Of a stretch of 64,000 nucleotides of DNA, positions 43,831-56,528 are shown in pieces. How positions within the stretch are numbered: the stretch's first letter is position 1; the number at the start of each line of letters is the position of its first letter. The stretch is from Selaginella moellendorffii (Eukaryota; Streptophyta; Lycopodiopsida; Selaginellales; Selaginellaceae), in NCBI RefSeq assembly GCF_000143415.4, contig NW_003314291.1, positions 1,021,650-1,085,649 of the forward strand, given 5' to 3'. Under the pieces are notes generated by a model, which did no database searches, was not told the DNA's origin, and saw only the letters and a program-made list of their open reading frames with translations. The translations under genes were made by a program, and so were the position numbers.

Positions 43831-45624
43831 TTACCCATCCAAATTTGCAAACATTTTCTGCAGCCGATCTGTGCAGGAGGTCATTGTCGGTCTAGCCTTA
43901 GGCTGCTCCTCCAGGCAGTCATCTCGAAGTTCTTCCAGCTCTTGGGTCAGAGTCACCTTGGACGTATGGATTAGCCAGCCTAGACCCCACACGTCGACTG
44001 CAGTATCGTGAGGGCCCAGAGAAATCTCAGGTGCATGACAGGCACCGGAAAGTGTCACTGCAGCACATGGAGCTGGAGAAGTGCAGGACTCATCCCAGTC
44101 AAAGAGCACCCACTGGTTGGAAGTGAGCTCTAGTCCCACGTTCCTCCAGCTCACGTCCCTGTGTATCACACCCCTCTCATGGGCATAACACAGCGCACTG
44201 GAGACATGAAGCAAGGCCTTTAACAGCTCGGGAACGGGCCTGGCTTGCTGGTTCGTATCCAGCCGCGGCGTGAACGTCAAAGTGTACAACCGATCGTCCT
44301 CATCAGGATCACCATTCCGTTTCCTCTTGCGGGGACAGGTCCTTGTATGACACTTCTCTGCATTTGGGCAGCCCTGTATGCGTGAATACGTGTTCCACAC
44401 CTTCTTTGCCTTCTCCAGGTCCATATACCCCTTGATGACCGAGTATCCCGAAAGAACCACGGACTTGCCACCCTTCTCAGAATCCACTTCCTGCACCGTG
44501 AACGTATCAGAAATCTCGTTCCTCTTCGAGCATAGATCACAAAGGCCCGCCAGAACCCTCCCCAAGTTGAAAAGTATCAACTGGGACCGCACCCTGCCAG
44601 TCATGCTGCTCAGATCCACCGTGACCAAATCTTCGCACTGCACCTTGCCCCCACCATGGTAGAGTGCACCGAATGTCACGTTGGGACCCCTTGCATGGTA
44701 GCCAAGCAGATAGGGCACGTCCTTGTACACCCAGACCAGCTTGTTCATGAGCTCCTTCTTTGGATTCCCTGGCCCCCGAACTACCTTTTCTTCACCCCGG
44801 AACAAAGAATAAAGAGCGCCCACATATCCAACGTAGTCAGGAAGTTGAGACAGTGTCTGCGTCTCGCAGTTTGTGTTCCTGTCGAAAGTGAATGGCACAG
44901 AAGTCTGAAGGTACCCCTTGATTGCTTCGTGTATAAGCATGTTCCAAAACGGAATGTAAGAAAATTCTGTAATGCCTGTAAGAGTATAGAATGGCGTCAG
45001 CAACCTGAGGTTGAAGAGAAAGAGGAAACGCACCAACTCCAGGAGGTTTGATGACGCTAAGAGCCAGAAGGTTTTCCAGGTCAACGCAATACGAATTTGG
45101 GGTGCCCTTGCCGAACATCCCAGCTAAATCATGGGACTTTAGAGTCGCATACCTCGCGGGGCTCAGCGGAAAACATAATCCCGCCGGTTTCGATACCAGG
45201 AATTCCTTGAGCAATGCAAGATCAGGAACAGCCGGGGTTGCGTATTCGCTGAGTATGTGGCGTGTGGGATCATCAACGCCTGCCAGAAGACTCAGATCAT
45301 GCAGCAAAGGAAAGAGGGCATACCTTTCACTCGAGCTTGGACGACGCGGCGGGAAAGAGCTTCGACTGTCAGAAGAGCGACATCGACCACCGGCTGGAGG
45401 GTAGCACTACCCAAAGCTTTCTTGCTGATTCGAACAAGCGATTCCCTCGCCCACGGCAGGAGAGATTCAGCCTGGGTAGAGCTCAGAGATTCGACAGCAA
45501 CTTGGAGTACCCTCTGAGCACCCAGGTACGAGCGAGGATCATCCAGAAACCCCTCGGCAGCGTCCACCACTCCCACGAGATCGTCAAGCGTACCCATAGC
45601 AGCAGAATTTCCTAAAACACCCAT
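43831..45624 (-). CDS. Atypical protein kinase-like gene (Crinkler/FunK1-type)
   Basis: Three exons (45324-45624, 45034-45279, 43831-44975; introns 44 and 58 bp) give 563 residues. The C-terminal third has kinase hallmarks: AHERGVIHRDVSWRN (catalytic loop HRD...N), VLFDWDES in the DFG position (DWD in place of DFG), APEISLG and DTAVDVWGLGWLIH. I could not fix the Gly-rich loop or the beta-3 Lys with confidence. A Cys/His cluster with a basic tract (CHTRTCPRKRKRNG) could be a nuclear signal. The long N-terminus is unlike common plant receptor kinases. This layout resembles kinases attached to Crinkler-type proteins or fungal FunK1 kinases; that link is from pattern only. Two in-frame ATGs (45624, 45597) are possible starts. 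It is GC-rich and intact amid transposon DNA. Confidence 0.7.
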
Positions 45625-45649
45625 AGCAGCAGAATTTCCTAAAACACAT
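45594..45649. repeat. Tandem duplication, 27 bp unit at the kinase-like gene start
   Basis: CCCATAGCAGCAGAATTTCC...TAAAACA occurs twice. It duplicates the sequence around the start, creating the upstream in-frame ATG at 45624. Confidence 0.75.
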
Positions 45650-47640
45650 GGAATAAGGGCCAGTTCCAGTGGATATTCTCTCAGATCAATGGCTGAGATC
45701 TGTTCTGGCTAGATTATTCATTCAGGGATTTTAAATTCAAATAAATGTTTAATATTTCTATATTTTTCGTATATTGATTTTTAAAAATCTATTTTATTTT
45801 AAATAATTTAAAAATAAATAGGCATATTCATTTGAAAAACAGTAATAGTAATCTAATATTTAATCAATTACCAAAAATAAGAATAAAAATTAAAAATAAT
45901 TATATATATATATGAATAAAAAAAAACCTCTAAATATAAAATTTAAGGAATTCATTAAAAATGATGTCTATAGTAAAAGAGGATGATATTTAAACTTTTT
46001 ATCTTATTTTCATTTTTAGTATATTTTTAAGGTCATGCATATTTTTTTAAAAAGTTACACACTAAATAAATAACACATTTATATTAAATGAAAATAATTG
46101 GTATTTGAATATACCATTTTGGTTTGCAATTATAGATGGAAGTGTTTTAGAATATTCTAAATAAATTATCTTTTAAACCACCAATTTTGGTACAACATTT
46201 TCAATAGTAAGCAATAAGTAGCATCCTTGACAATTCAACAAGTTAAGTTAATCATCTATTGTGGTACATAATGTAATTAGGAGATAGGTGAGATTGATTT
46301 CTTTCACATGTGTTTTAGTGCTTTAGATTGTGATCTCTCAATCCATATTTCTATTGTGCTCAAGTGTGGCTTTTATACAAGAGTGATAGAATATTTTAGG
46401 ATTATAATATTTTAAAAGATTTTTCATCTCATTTATTTAGTTAAACAGTAGAATTAGGGAGTTGTTATGATAAGTGAGGATAGTGGGATGATAGAGTTTG
46501 TGTGTGGGGATACTAGTATGTTTATGTTATTATGTATGTACTTCCATGCATTTATGCTTTTGTAGTTTTTTTCTTCCCAGGAGAAAGATTCATAGTCAAT
46601 TGGATTAGGGGCTCCTAGGAGTTTCCAAACACATCTTAGCATAGTACTTACTTGCACCCTCGAGATTAGGGACCACATTGTCCTCCTTTCTCCTAACACA
46701 ACAAGCATCCATGTGTGGGTCCTCCATTACAAATTGTAGAGCTAGCAATGCAAACAAAGGATGGGGAGTGTTGGAGCATGAGCTCCAACATGGCTCTGTC
46801 ACCATGCTCACTCACATCTTACTCTCTCTTTCTCTCGAGGTGTTAAAGAAGAAATAGGGTAGAACCAAATATTCATTCTAGGCAGCAGAATATCCTTAGT
46901 ATCTTGGAGGCTACTCCCAACAAATGACCACAAGAGGATCAAGTGCCTCTAGCATGAAAAGAACTAGTGACCTCATATGCACTACCTCGTGATGTGGCCA
47001 AAGTAGAAACTTGAAAGAAAACAATGAAAATGACACAAGAAAAAAGTACAATAGGAAATAAGCTGGAAGAAATAAAGGAAGAGATATAAACAAGGGAGGT
47101 GCAACCACACACTGGGATGAGAGAGAATGATGAAAGAGGTAAAGAAAATAAGAAGAGAAAGAAACTCACAAAGAAACACTCACCACATTAGAAGGTCAGC
47201 TAACATTTTGGAGGAGATCATCCTTGCAACAGAAATCTAGAGAAGGCAACCATGAGAAGATACACTTCAATAGAAGTTGCCACTAGAAATTTGCCACTTG
47301 TCTAGTATCCTCAAACTTCACCCTAAACTTGTGCTATATAACCACTTGACGACCACCTTCTACTAATATCTGGTCCTTAAGAAGCACATTGGACCACCTA
47401 AGGTGATTGTTAAAATCCCCAATAATCATGAGGGATCTTAAATGCTCCATTATGACACATCATCTTTTGAAGTGGGAAGAAAGGAGATGAAATCATATAC
47501 CCTAATTCCATACCCTCAAAACTTTTATATCACACCATCCCATCATCATATATGATTAGTTCTTAACAACTCTTGTCACTAAGAAGCAGCTCTATCCTCA
47601 GAGCGTGGTATATCTAATTCCCACTTGAACAAATGCCAAA
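45650..47640. other. AT-rich intergenic DNA without recognised gene
   Basis: 45,700-46,450 is very AT-rich with TA dinucleotide runs (about 45,902). 46,450-47,640 is mixed-composition sequence with no family I recognise; its open frames are short and of biased composition. Confidence 0.4.
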
Positions 47641-49507
47641 GCTCCTCAAGTTCCTACTAAAAGACCCAAGAATCAACTTTTGGTCTTGTCTCAGGGTTGA
47701 GCACCACCCAAAGCTGTTGCACATTCATGTTGATCACTTTGTTTGGAACAAGAATACTAAAGAAGGGGTCAAGGTTGCCACTAGCAATGGTCCATGATGC
47801 AACTTCAACCCAAAGACAACCTTTAGATCTTGGGCCTCCACCCTGGATCATTCTTCTTAGGTATTTGCCAGTATCACAAGGTTTATACTTTGTCCATACA
47901 AGGTTACTACAAATTAATTGAACCAATCCATCCCAAAGATCACATTAAATCCTATCATGTCTAATATGGTGAAATCCATGTTTACTTTCCATATCCCTAT
48001 TTCGACTTTTGCTTGTCGAAATACTTCATCGGTGCTTTGGCTACTTTAAAGTCTTTTGTTCACCCAACCATTATACCGTTATTCTAGCTTGCTAGACTAT
48101 GTTTGCAGCCATGAAATTATCCAAAGCACCCATATCAATAAAGATCTTAATAAAGCTACTTTCGAGCTTCCCTCGAAGGGCTAGTAAATGTCGCAAATAA
48201 CTCTTTACCAAAGTTGCTCGTGTAATGAGTAATTTTGAGTTAAAGACTGGATCATGTACCTCAGTTTGGATTTCACCCAACTTAATGGTCATATTAACTT
48301 TGGCCTTCTTTGGGTAGGGACATTCCCTCAAAAAGTGTCTTGCTTCACCATAGTTGAAGTATATATTGTTTCTCACGCTACTAGCAAATTTGACTTTCTT
48401 ATTAGTGGGTTTATTCCTTTTTACTTAACTCCCTCACGTACTTGCTTGCTAGCCACTAAATTTGCCTTTCCAAAACTCTAAGGATTTATTTTTAAAAAAA
48501 TTCATTTTGAATTTCCCTTTGCCATATGTCCCCCTTGGTTTGGCTTTTTTATTAAACATGGACCCCAACCTCGTTGTGTTCCCCTTTCGCAAATTATCAT
48601 TGAAATGCACCTTGATAACAACATCAAATACTTCCTTATAGTTGGTTGAGTTCCAATGCATCACCTTTCCTCAAACCCAATTCTATAAGCTTGATATGAA
48701 GGTATGGAACGCATTCATGTCGCCCATATCTGTGACAAGGATTCTCTTCGCCATGAACACATTCACATACTCTTGAATGGTTCCTGTCTATTTTAGCCTA
48801 CTCAACTTATCCTTTAGGTGCAAAGTAACATTCGAAGGAACATAAGTTGCATAAATTCTCACTTTCATCATTTCTCAAGTGGCTACTGATCCTTTAATGA
48901 CCTTTGTTATTCTCCACCAAGACTTAGCATTATTTGCCAAGTATAGTTTAGCATATAAGACCTTTTTCAAGCTCAGTAACCACAACACTTGGAAGTAATC
49001 CTCTATATTGTAAAATCAATCTTCCACCACTTTATAGTCATTCACTCCCTTGAAAACCGGTGGGGGCTTTAGTTTGTACTTGGGAACTACTTGAGGGATT
49101 GATTTCACTTTGGTTTATTTGACCTTATTCAGTTTCGCCTCAATCCCTACCAAAGGGTCCATGCCTTTTGCGTTGCCAGGATCTGCAATCTTTTGTTTTT
49201 TTTTCCACTTCTTGTCACGCTTTAGCTTGCATGTGAGGGTCTCCAGTAGGGCATTAGTTTGTGCTAATTGTCCTTTTAAAACGCCCAGTTGAGCTTTGGT
49301 CACCATCGGACTCCTATTTTGAAGTTTCTTCACTAGAATCTTCTTTATGTAAAGATTCCTTATCTATAGCTTCTTGTTCAACCGAAGGCTTTAGCTTCGA
49401 AGGAGGTTCCATCTTTGTCTTGGTTCTCTTACACCCTGCCTTAGCTATCTCCTACCAATCCACCTCTATCCTTTGATAGAACTGAAGAAAAGACTTTAAT
49501 ACTAAAT
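47640..49507 (-). mobile_element. Gypsy family 1, copy 2: degraded gag and protease
   Basis: Same order as 57,850-59,712: N-terminal ORF (QLAQTNALLETLTCKLKRDK), gag, a CCHC knuckle that has lost its first Cys pair (YFNYGEARHFLREC) and a protease relic (FIKIFIDMGALDNFMAANIV). Stops and frameshifts are frequent. It is truncated before reverse transcriptase. Confidence 0.8.
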
Positions 49508-50560
49508 TGTAAGCCACAAATATTTCCTTTTCAATTTGCTAGTTTACTTCGTCTATTCAACCACTATGGCCTTGGCCTTAGTTAAGTTCCCTTGCCAAGG
49601 TTCTTTTCTATTGTATCAACTTCTACTTTGTCCTACTTGGTTTCAACAACTTACTACACAAGCAACGGAGCATTAACCATCCATCCACGGATTCTCAATT
49701 TCTTTCCTAATCCCCCTCCTTGTGTTAGACTGGACTTAAAGTTCAACAACACTCCCCATAAGCATAAGCAACTAAGTGCACCAAGCCTCCATGTTCCTAA
49801 CATCCCTTGGTATAATAAAACTTGATCATAGGACCCTCTAAATCCCAAGCCTTGGGTGCAACACTTATTTCAAGATACCAAGGGGAAACACTGTGGCCTA
49901 ACGACATAATATGGGTACCCCTACTTTCCCACTTCCAGCCTAAAGGGAAGGCCCAAGCCCCTAAAAAGGGGCAAGGACCAATGAGCCGCAAGGTACTTAA
50001 GTGAAGCACCATTCTATATGAGCCGAGAGCACCGCAATCGGTTTCCCTTCTAAGAGTGGGAGATACTCTTGAGCATTTCCTTAGGTAGCCCCTCTAGCAC
50101 CACCCAAATCTATGCTCACTCCCACCCAAGGCCCTTAATCCCCAGTTTCAACCTTAAGTCAGTTTAAAAACACCACTAGAGAATTCTTTCAAGAGTGGTT
50201 TTTGGACTTCACTATCCCTATTATAATTTTAGACCCCTTACATTCCCCCCCCCCCAAAGGAAACACAAACTTTTGGCTTTCACCCACAACTTATATTATA
50301 TTCGGACTTGGTCTTGAACTTGATCTCAAACTTGACTTTAGTTTTGGTCTCAGACTCGATCTCACAATCGATCTCGGACCTGACTGTCTTAGACTCGATC
50401 TTGGACTCAGTCTTGGACCTGATCTCGGATCTTGGACACGGTCTCGAACTCAGTCTCAAAATTTGTTTCGGACTCGATCAAACTCAATCTCATCCGATGA
50501 ACTCTTTATGCTTTCGAAGATCCTTTAGTCTACGACACCTTGGGGAGTTGGTTCCTTACA
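49508..50560 (-). mobile_element. Gypsy family 1 LTR, copy 2 (1,053 bp, complete)
   Basis: Ends TGTAAGCCACAAATATTTCC and GGTTCCTTACA on the plus strand. The degraded primer-binding complement (TTTAATACTAAAT) precedes it. It contains a 13-base C run (about 50,246) and a CTCGATCT/CTCGGACT minisatellite (50,300-50,480). It sets the true LTR length for comparison with the gapped LTR at 59713. Confidence 0.85.
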
Positions 50561-51360
50561 GAAAGATGCCATTGATTAATGAGATATCATATTGAATTGA
50601 CATAGAATACAGTGAAAAGATCCATTCCTCACTATGGTACAATAAAACGATTATACAACTCTTATTTTCCAGAATATATTTGGCAAAAAATATATATTGA
50701 AAGAAAGGAAGTTACATTTAATATTTTATATAGTCATATTAAGCTATACAATCAAGATAATACTATTATAGTAGATAGTATGAGGTACAAGTGTGCAGCT
50801 ATGATGCTGTATACTAATATTAATGTAGTGGGATTTTGGTAGAAATTATATTGGTTTCAATCCAAACCACTTGCTCTTGTATATAAGTTAAAACAATTTT
50901 GGGTTAATTGATATACACATTTCTTGTAATCTTTTTCTATATTCCATCCATTCACATTGATCAAAATGAGGGGTAGCTTTGATTGCCCTTGAGAAGTGCT
51001 TAGATTTGGGATATTTGGTTTAAATCTAGCTTTTGTATTATCTAGATCTCCTTTTTCTTTTAGTTTTTTCTATTTCTTTTCTTTGCTTTTTGGTTTAGAT
51101 CTAGCTTTTGCATTGTTTAGATCTTCCTTTCTTTCTAGCTTTTTCCATTTTTTTCTTTTGCTTTTTCCTTTTCATTCCTCTTCATAGTAAAGTAGTGGTC
51201 TCTTCCTCCTTTGACTCTAAAGTAGTAGTTGGTGCAATTGCTCAATACTATGCGATTGCAGTTGAACAACCAAACTTAGTTGATGGTAGCATTCATAGTG
51301 CATGGTATAGCTCCACTTGCTCTTGCTGCTAAATCCCATGTTGGACCAAAAATTCCTTGG
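50561..51360. other. Spacer without recognised gene
   Basis: AT-rich to 50,990, then a T-rich duplicated phrase (TAGATCTAGCTTTTG...) at 51,015-51,125. Short open frames only. Confidence 0.35.
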
Positions 51361-52286
51361 TGTCACGAATGTAACTTTAGGTATCGAAAGTTACCTATTA
51401 GCTATTCCTTTTGGATATTCTTTCCTTACTGCCACAACAGTAGGAGGTCGGTATTGTTAATTCCCTATATCAGCCCCTCCTATTCAAGTGTTAGTAAATT
51501 AGGCTTAGCACCTATATTTAGCCAGATGGACATAAGGTAGAAACTCTTATATATTTTTAGCTGAGCATACTTGGCCTAGCTCTTGTTTCTCTTTTGCTCT
51601 ATCTTGCACTGGCTTGACAAGAACCCTCGTGTATTAAGATTAGTCCCTCAATAACACTGGATAATAGCTTATTATGTCTGCCAAACACCCTTGCTATCAT
51701 GCCCTTTGTGTTAGTCTCATTCTAGTCCCAAATACTATTTATGGAAAGTGTCTTGGCATATTTACAGAATGTAAAGATTGTTTTGAACACAATGGTGTTC
51801 ATCCCATGTTTAAATTCACAATCTAGGGACATTCCATATTTAGTAAGAGGGTGGTTAAGGGTGAAAGCCCAAAGCATGTATTCCTTGAGGGGGGGCAATA
51901 GGGGGTTCCAAATATATAGTAGGGATAGTGGGTGACTTAGTTTAGCTCCGTTTTGTGTGCTGGTCTTGGCATTAGAATATTAGATGCTCTAGAACTATTC
52001 TAAGTCGCTCTGTGCTTCTATTCCTTTGCTCCTTGGGCTGTATGCTCAAAAGTTGCTATGTGGTTCAGTTCTATTGCTCCTTAACTCCATGCTTAGGAGT
52101 TTAGTTTTGTACCTTTGTTCAATGGCCCAAGGCCTTGAAACTCGGGTTCCACACCATTGTCTTTTACACACGTAGTATATGGCACGTGGCATGTGACATA
52201 TGGTATATGGAGGGGTTAAGTTCTGCTTTGTGGTTATCCTATGGTAAATCACCATAGGATAAAGGGTAAAAACCATGTGTGCTACA
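51361..52286 (+). mobile_element. Gypsy family 2 5' LTR (926 bp)
   Basis: TGTCACGAATG...GTGTGCTACA; near-identical layout to the solo LTR at 33340-34267. The internal gag follows directly. Confidence 0.8.
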
Positions 52287-53242
52287 CCTGGGGATGATAT
52301 ATAGCATTGGTTTGATCACTTCACGGTGATTGCCATATATCAATCTTGGGATGATACTTGACGTTTGCATGAGTTCCCACGTATCTCTAAGGGACGGTGC
52401 TGTAGTGGTCCAATGGTTTAAGCGTAGCCACTTGTAGAGGATTGGAGTATTTTCCTGGACATCTTCAAACGCACATTTGAACATGCTGACAATTGTGATA
52501 ATGCCTTCCAACAATTGCATCATCTTTGTCAAGGGCTATCTAAGTTAGTGATGCAGTTTGGCATTTGTTTCCGAAGCCTTTTGCTTCATGTGGAGCCAAA
52601 TATGTCAGAGCAAATCAAGTTAGGAATGTTGTGGTCAACATTTCGTCAAGATCTTGTAGGACTTGTGCATGCATTTGCTCCAATCACCCTTAATAATGAT
52701 ACTATTCACCTAGCAATGTTATGAGATGTCACCTTTTCCACCACATGTCATTCAGCTCCACTTTTTATGAGAGATGGTCTTGTTCTAATAAAGGTTGATG
52801 TTGTTGCTGCCCGAGTTCAAGGACAAGGGCAAGGACGTGGTTATGGCCATGATGTCCCTTATTGGGCATATGATAAAGTTGGTCACATTTATCAGCATTA
52901 TCAGCATTTTCCAAATTGGTAACCTCCATTTCCTGGGTGGAGACTTTGGTGTCAATAATGTTCTGTTAGTGCTATTGCAATGGAAGGTTTAGACATTGAG
53001 ATGCATCTGGAAAATGAGGAGTCGCATGAGTAGTGGAGGGACCATGCTTAAATAAGTCAGTGACCCCTTCATTTTTCTTTTGGGAGTATCATCAACGGGT
53101 TCACTTAGCACTAGTTTATCCAATGTTTATTTTCCAAGCTTGTTTTTACAATAAAAGGTTTTCTATTATTCTTTGCATTTTTGTTGATACAGGTTCGAAT
53201 TTATCTTCTATTGCTCGACCTATTGTATATAGCACATTTTAT
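52287..53242 (+). mobile_element. Gypsy family 2 internal region: gag and protease start, truncated
   Basis: Gag-like sequence (MSEQIKLGMLWSTFRQDLVG) is followed by retropepsin text with an intact DTG (ILCIFVDTGSNLSSIARPIV). It stops where the family 1 element begins at 53243, so the family 1 insertion is the younger event. Confidence 0.75.
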
Positions 53243-53674
53243 TATAAGCCATAAATTTTTTCTTTCCAATTTGCCAGCTTACCTCGTCTATTCAACCAAC
53301 CCCGTCTTAGCTTTAGCTAAATTCCCTTGCCAAAGTTCCCGCCTATGGTACTAGCTCCTACTTGGTCCTACTTGGTTTCAACTACTCATTGCACGAGCCA
53401 CGGAGCGTTAACTATCCATCCACGGATTCCCAAATCTCTCCCAATCCCCCTCCCCGGGTTAGATTGGACTTAAGGTTCTGCTACACTCCCCACAGGCACA
53501 AGCAGCCAAGCACACTAAGCCTCCAGGTTCTTAACATCCCTTGGTACCACAAGACTTGATCATGGGACCCTCTAAATCCCAAGTTTTGGGTGCAACTCCT
53601 GCTTTGGGACGCCAGGGCGAAACACTGTGTCCTAACGACCTAATATGGGTACCTCTACCCCCCCACTTCCAGAA

Positions 53675-54954
53675 CCATACTTAGGTGCTTCAATCCCTTT
53701 CGAAAGCTTCCACAGTCAAACCATTTGCTTCTACATCCCAAACAAACCAGGGGATACCTCCAAACCATTCAAATGCCATTTTAGCAGCATTCACTCTCTG
53801 CGTTATCTCTTTGGCTTCTTCCGATCCACTCTCGTAGTCTGTCACGCATTTCCTCCAAGAAGACACAAGAGCATCGTACTCCTGCTTTTCCCACGCAGGC
53901 AGATAGCAAGTGAATGCTGTCCGCTTGGCTTTTCTGACATTCAACTCGTCTGGTGATGAAGCAGCAACAAGGGTTTTATTTCCAACCATCCGCCCCAAGT
54001 CCACTCACAGATCAATGAGATGGTATCTACTTTGTTGTCCAGCACAATCTCCTGAGGGAAGTCTTCTCTATTCACCACCCTGAGCTTGTTACCCTTGAAC
54101 ATCAAAACAGTCGCTCTGGACTCGTAGATCATGACCGGAAGTACCAGACGAATGCAGATTTACCAACCCTCGAATTTCCATTCAAATGGCAGCACAACAT
54201 CCACATGAACAGCACCAGAATCTTCCTGATCTCTTTGTACAACCCATCGAATATCTCCTTCACGTACAGCTTCAGAATATTGCTGTGGAATGTGGTCAGA
54301 CAAGCACCTTGAGCAAGAAATTTCATCCATTCCAGATGGAACATTGATCCACCATGCCTGCTGAGATCTCCTAACATAGATTGCATGTTCCCACAGGAGG
54401 CAAAGCATATTATTGTATGTTTTAATTGAAAAGCATTTAGCTCAAGCGTTACAATGAGCTATCCAATAAGAGACAACTCCTTAAAATGGACATTCCAACA
54501 ATGGCCTAATCTTCATTATTGAGCTTAGTCCTGGGTTCATTTTAAAAGATTGTAACCGAGCTTAGTCTTTGTACTGTGGGTTCCTTGTAAAAGATTGTAA
54601 TTAGAAGCTCTATTAGCTAAAAGAGTGATGGAATCACAAGGAATCCAATCACGGTGGCGTTCTTCAGGCCACTTTAGCACACGACAATGACATCCTCAAT
54701 GTTAACAATCCACCTTGCGTGTACTAGTGCTCCACAATCGGGCAAGTCTCTGCATAGGTTCATCATTTGGCGAGGAGCCCCACGTAGCTACATGTTATAA
54801 CTTATGCTCTAGCATTCTTGAGGCCAGTTTCGTCCTACTAGATGGTACATCCTGACAAAGAACTTTTCTGATTTCGGAAGTGAATGTGATCTAGTCGGGA
54901 GTCATTCCTTCCAAGACCATCTCCTGGTAGAGGATCAAATTAAAGCGTGGAAGA
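53675..54954 (-). pseudogene. P-loop NTPase fragment (Crinkler-RHS-like) inserted in an LTR
   Basis: The minus strand shows IKEIFDGLYKEIRK-type helices, a Walker A motif (NGNSRVGKSAFVWYF, about 54,145-54,190), then FKGNKLRVVNREDFPQEIVL, TCYLPAWEKQEYDALVSSW and AKMAFEWFGGIPWFVWDV. P-loop, W..E and GGIPR-like segments in this order recall STAND-type NTPases of the Crinkler-RHS group. The three segments lie in three frames, and no start or end is preserved. 54,410-54,954 has no recognised coding. The insert replaces about 130 bp of LTR. Confidence 0.6.
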
Positions 54955-55537
54955 AATTCCCAGTGAGAGCACTTTCTTGGGTGGCCCCTCCCGCACCATC
55001 GAGTCTATACATACTCCCACCCAAGGCCCCTTGGCCCCAGTCTCAACCTCAACTCAATTTGAAAGCACCACTGGAAAGTTCTTTCAAGATTGGTTCTTGG
55101 ACCTCACTATCCTTACTATACTTTTGGAACCCCCCCCCCCCCCTGGGAGACACACGCTTTGGGCTTTCACCCCTTGACCTATATTAGTATTTGGACTCGG
55201 TCTCAGACTCGATCTCGAACTCGATCTTGGACACGACTTCGGACTCGGTCTCGAACTTGATCTCGGACCCGATCTTGGACCCGACTTCAGACTCAATTTC
55301 GGACTCGGTCTCGGATCTGATTTCGGATCTTGGACTCTGTCTTGAACTCGGTCTCGAACTCAGCCTCGAACTCGGTCTCCGAGTCAGTCTCGGACTCTAT
55401 CCCAGACTCGGTCTTAGAGTCGGTCTTGGACTTGATCTCAGACTTGGTCCCATCCGATGAACTCTTTGTCATTTCGGTCATGCTTTTGGGGATCCTTTAG
55501 CCTACGACACCTCAAGGAGTTGGTTCCTTACAACTCC
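54955..55537 (-). mobile_element. Gypsy family 1 3' LTR, second half
   Basis: From GAGAGCACTTTCTTGGGTGG to GGTTCCTTACA, with a 16-base C run at about 55,129 and the CTCGGACTCG minisatellite (55,190-55,450). The first half is at 53,243-53,674. Confidence 0.85.
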
Positions 55538-55934
55538 ACCACCCATAGAAGAAGTTCGATGCCCACATTGAACGTTTCGTTTTATCCTACGACTTGTTGA
55601 CCATGTTTCTGGGGGCATGCCCCCACTTAACGGTGTGCCTAAGTTAGCCTCCCCGGCCAAGAGCCCATGACAACGGAGTATAGGTGTCCCTATACCTCTC
55701 ACTTCACCACGCCCTAGTATGGGGTTGGGACTTGAACTCAGCCTTGCTTTACTAGGGGGTTGGGACTTGAACCCAACCTCCGTAGAATACGTCTACGGAT
55801 TCGACATCCCTACAAGGAGTCGAGCGTAGTTCCTTATGCCTGGTCGACCTAGTTAACCCATGCTAATTAACTTACCTTCGGCGCACCTTCGGGTCCCAAC
55901 ATATGCCATTGCTCAACTTCACAAATTGATACTT

Positions 55935-56321
55935 TTAATTGAACTTACCTTCCGCATCTACTTCCATTGTGGTGGGTATGAAATGTGCCATCTTCGAAAA
56001 TCGGTCCACCACCACAAATATCGCATCACACCCCTCACTTGGGGGGAGTCCCGTGATGAAGTCCATCGTTAGACATTTCCACGGACGATTTGAAATTGGG
56101 ATGCTTTGTAATAAGCCCCCATTAGCCTTAGTCACGGCTTTGACCTGCTGACATGTTGGACATGTCTTTACATAGTCTTGGATGTCTTTAGCCATATCTA
56201 GCCAGTGGTATTTACTCTTGAGTAAGCCCATTGTCTTGGGCACTTCACCGTATCCCGCAAGAGGTTCGTCATGACACTCTTCTAAGGCTACCTTCCTTAG
56301 TTCCCCTTTTGGAACATACAC
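55935..56321 (-). pseudogene. Gypsy integrase, N-terminal part
   Basis: Zinc-binding domain remnants (HDEPLAGYGEVPKTM, YVKTCPTCQQVK; the second His is Tyr) and the first catalytic Asp (CLTMDFITGLPPSEGCDAIF, VVDRFSKMAHFIPTTME). The frame ends at 55,935; the second Asp and Glu of the DDE core are absent. Confidence 0.85.
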
Positions 56322-56528
56322 TCTCGTTTGCTTGTAATAGATGAGTCCATTGCATTCCGCATAACCCGTTTTCTCTTTCGTTAACAGCTCACCTCTCTAG
56401 TGAGCTTCTTGTGTCTCTAGATTCCTCAGCAACACTTCCTGTGCTAGACCATCGTTCTCATATGTCGTCCGCACGTCATCCCAAAAGGTTGCTGTTGCAC
56501 TGGATATCGCCAACTTCAAGCTTGCTTT

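Noticed and set aside
46911-47179. Hydrophobic Phe/Leu/Ser-rich minus-strand frames as membrane proteins
   Set aside because: They mirror a purine-rich (GAAA) plus strand; three overlapping frames look alike, so it is composition and not coding.
55190-55481. Long Ser/Asp or Glu/Thr-rich open frames across CTCGGA arrays (also 61,186-61,491 and 63,437-63,864)
   Set aside because: They are by-products of a hexamer-based minisatellite within LTRs, open on several frames at once, with no conserved start.
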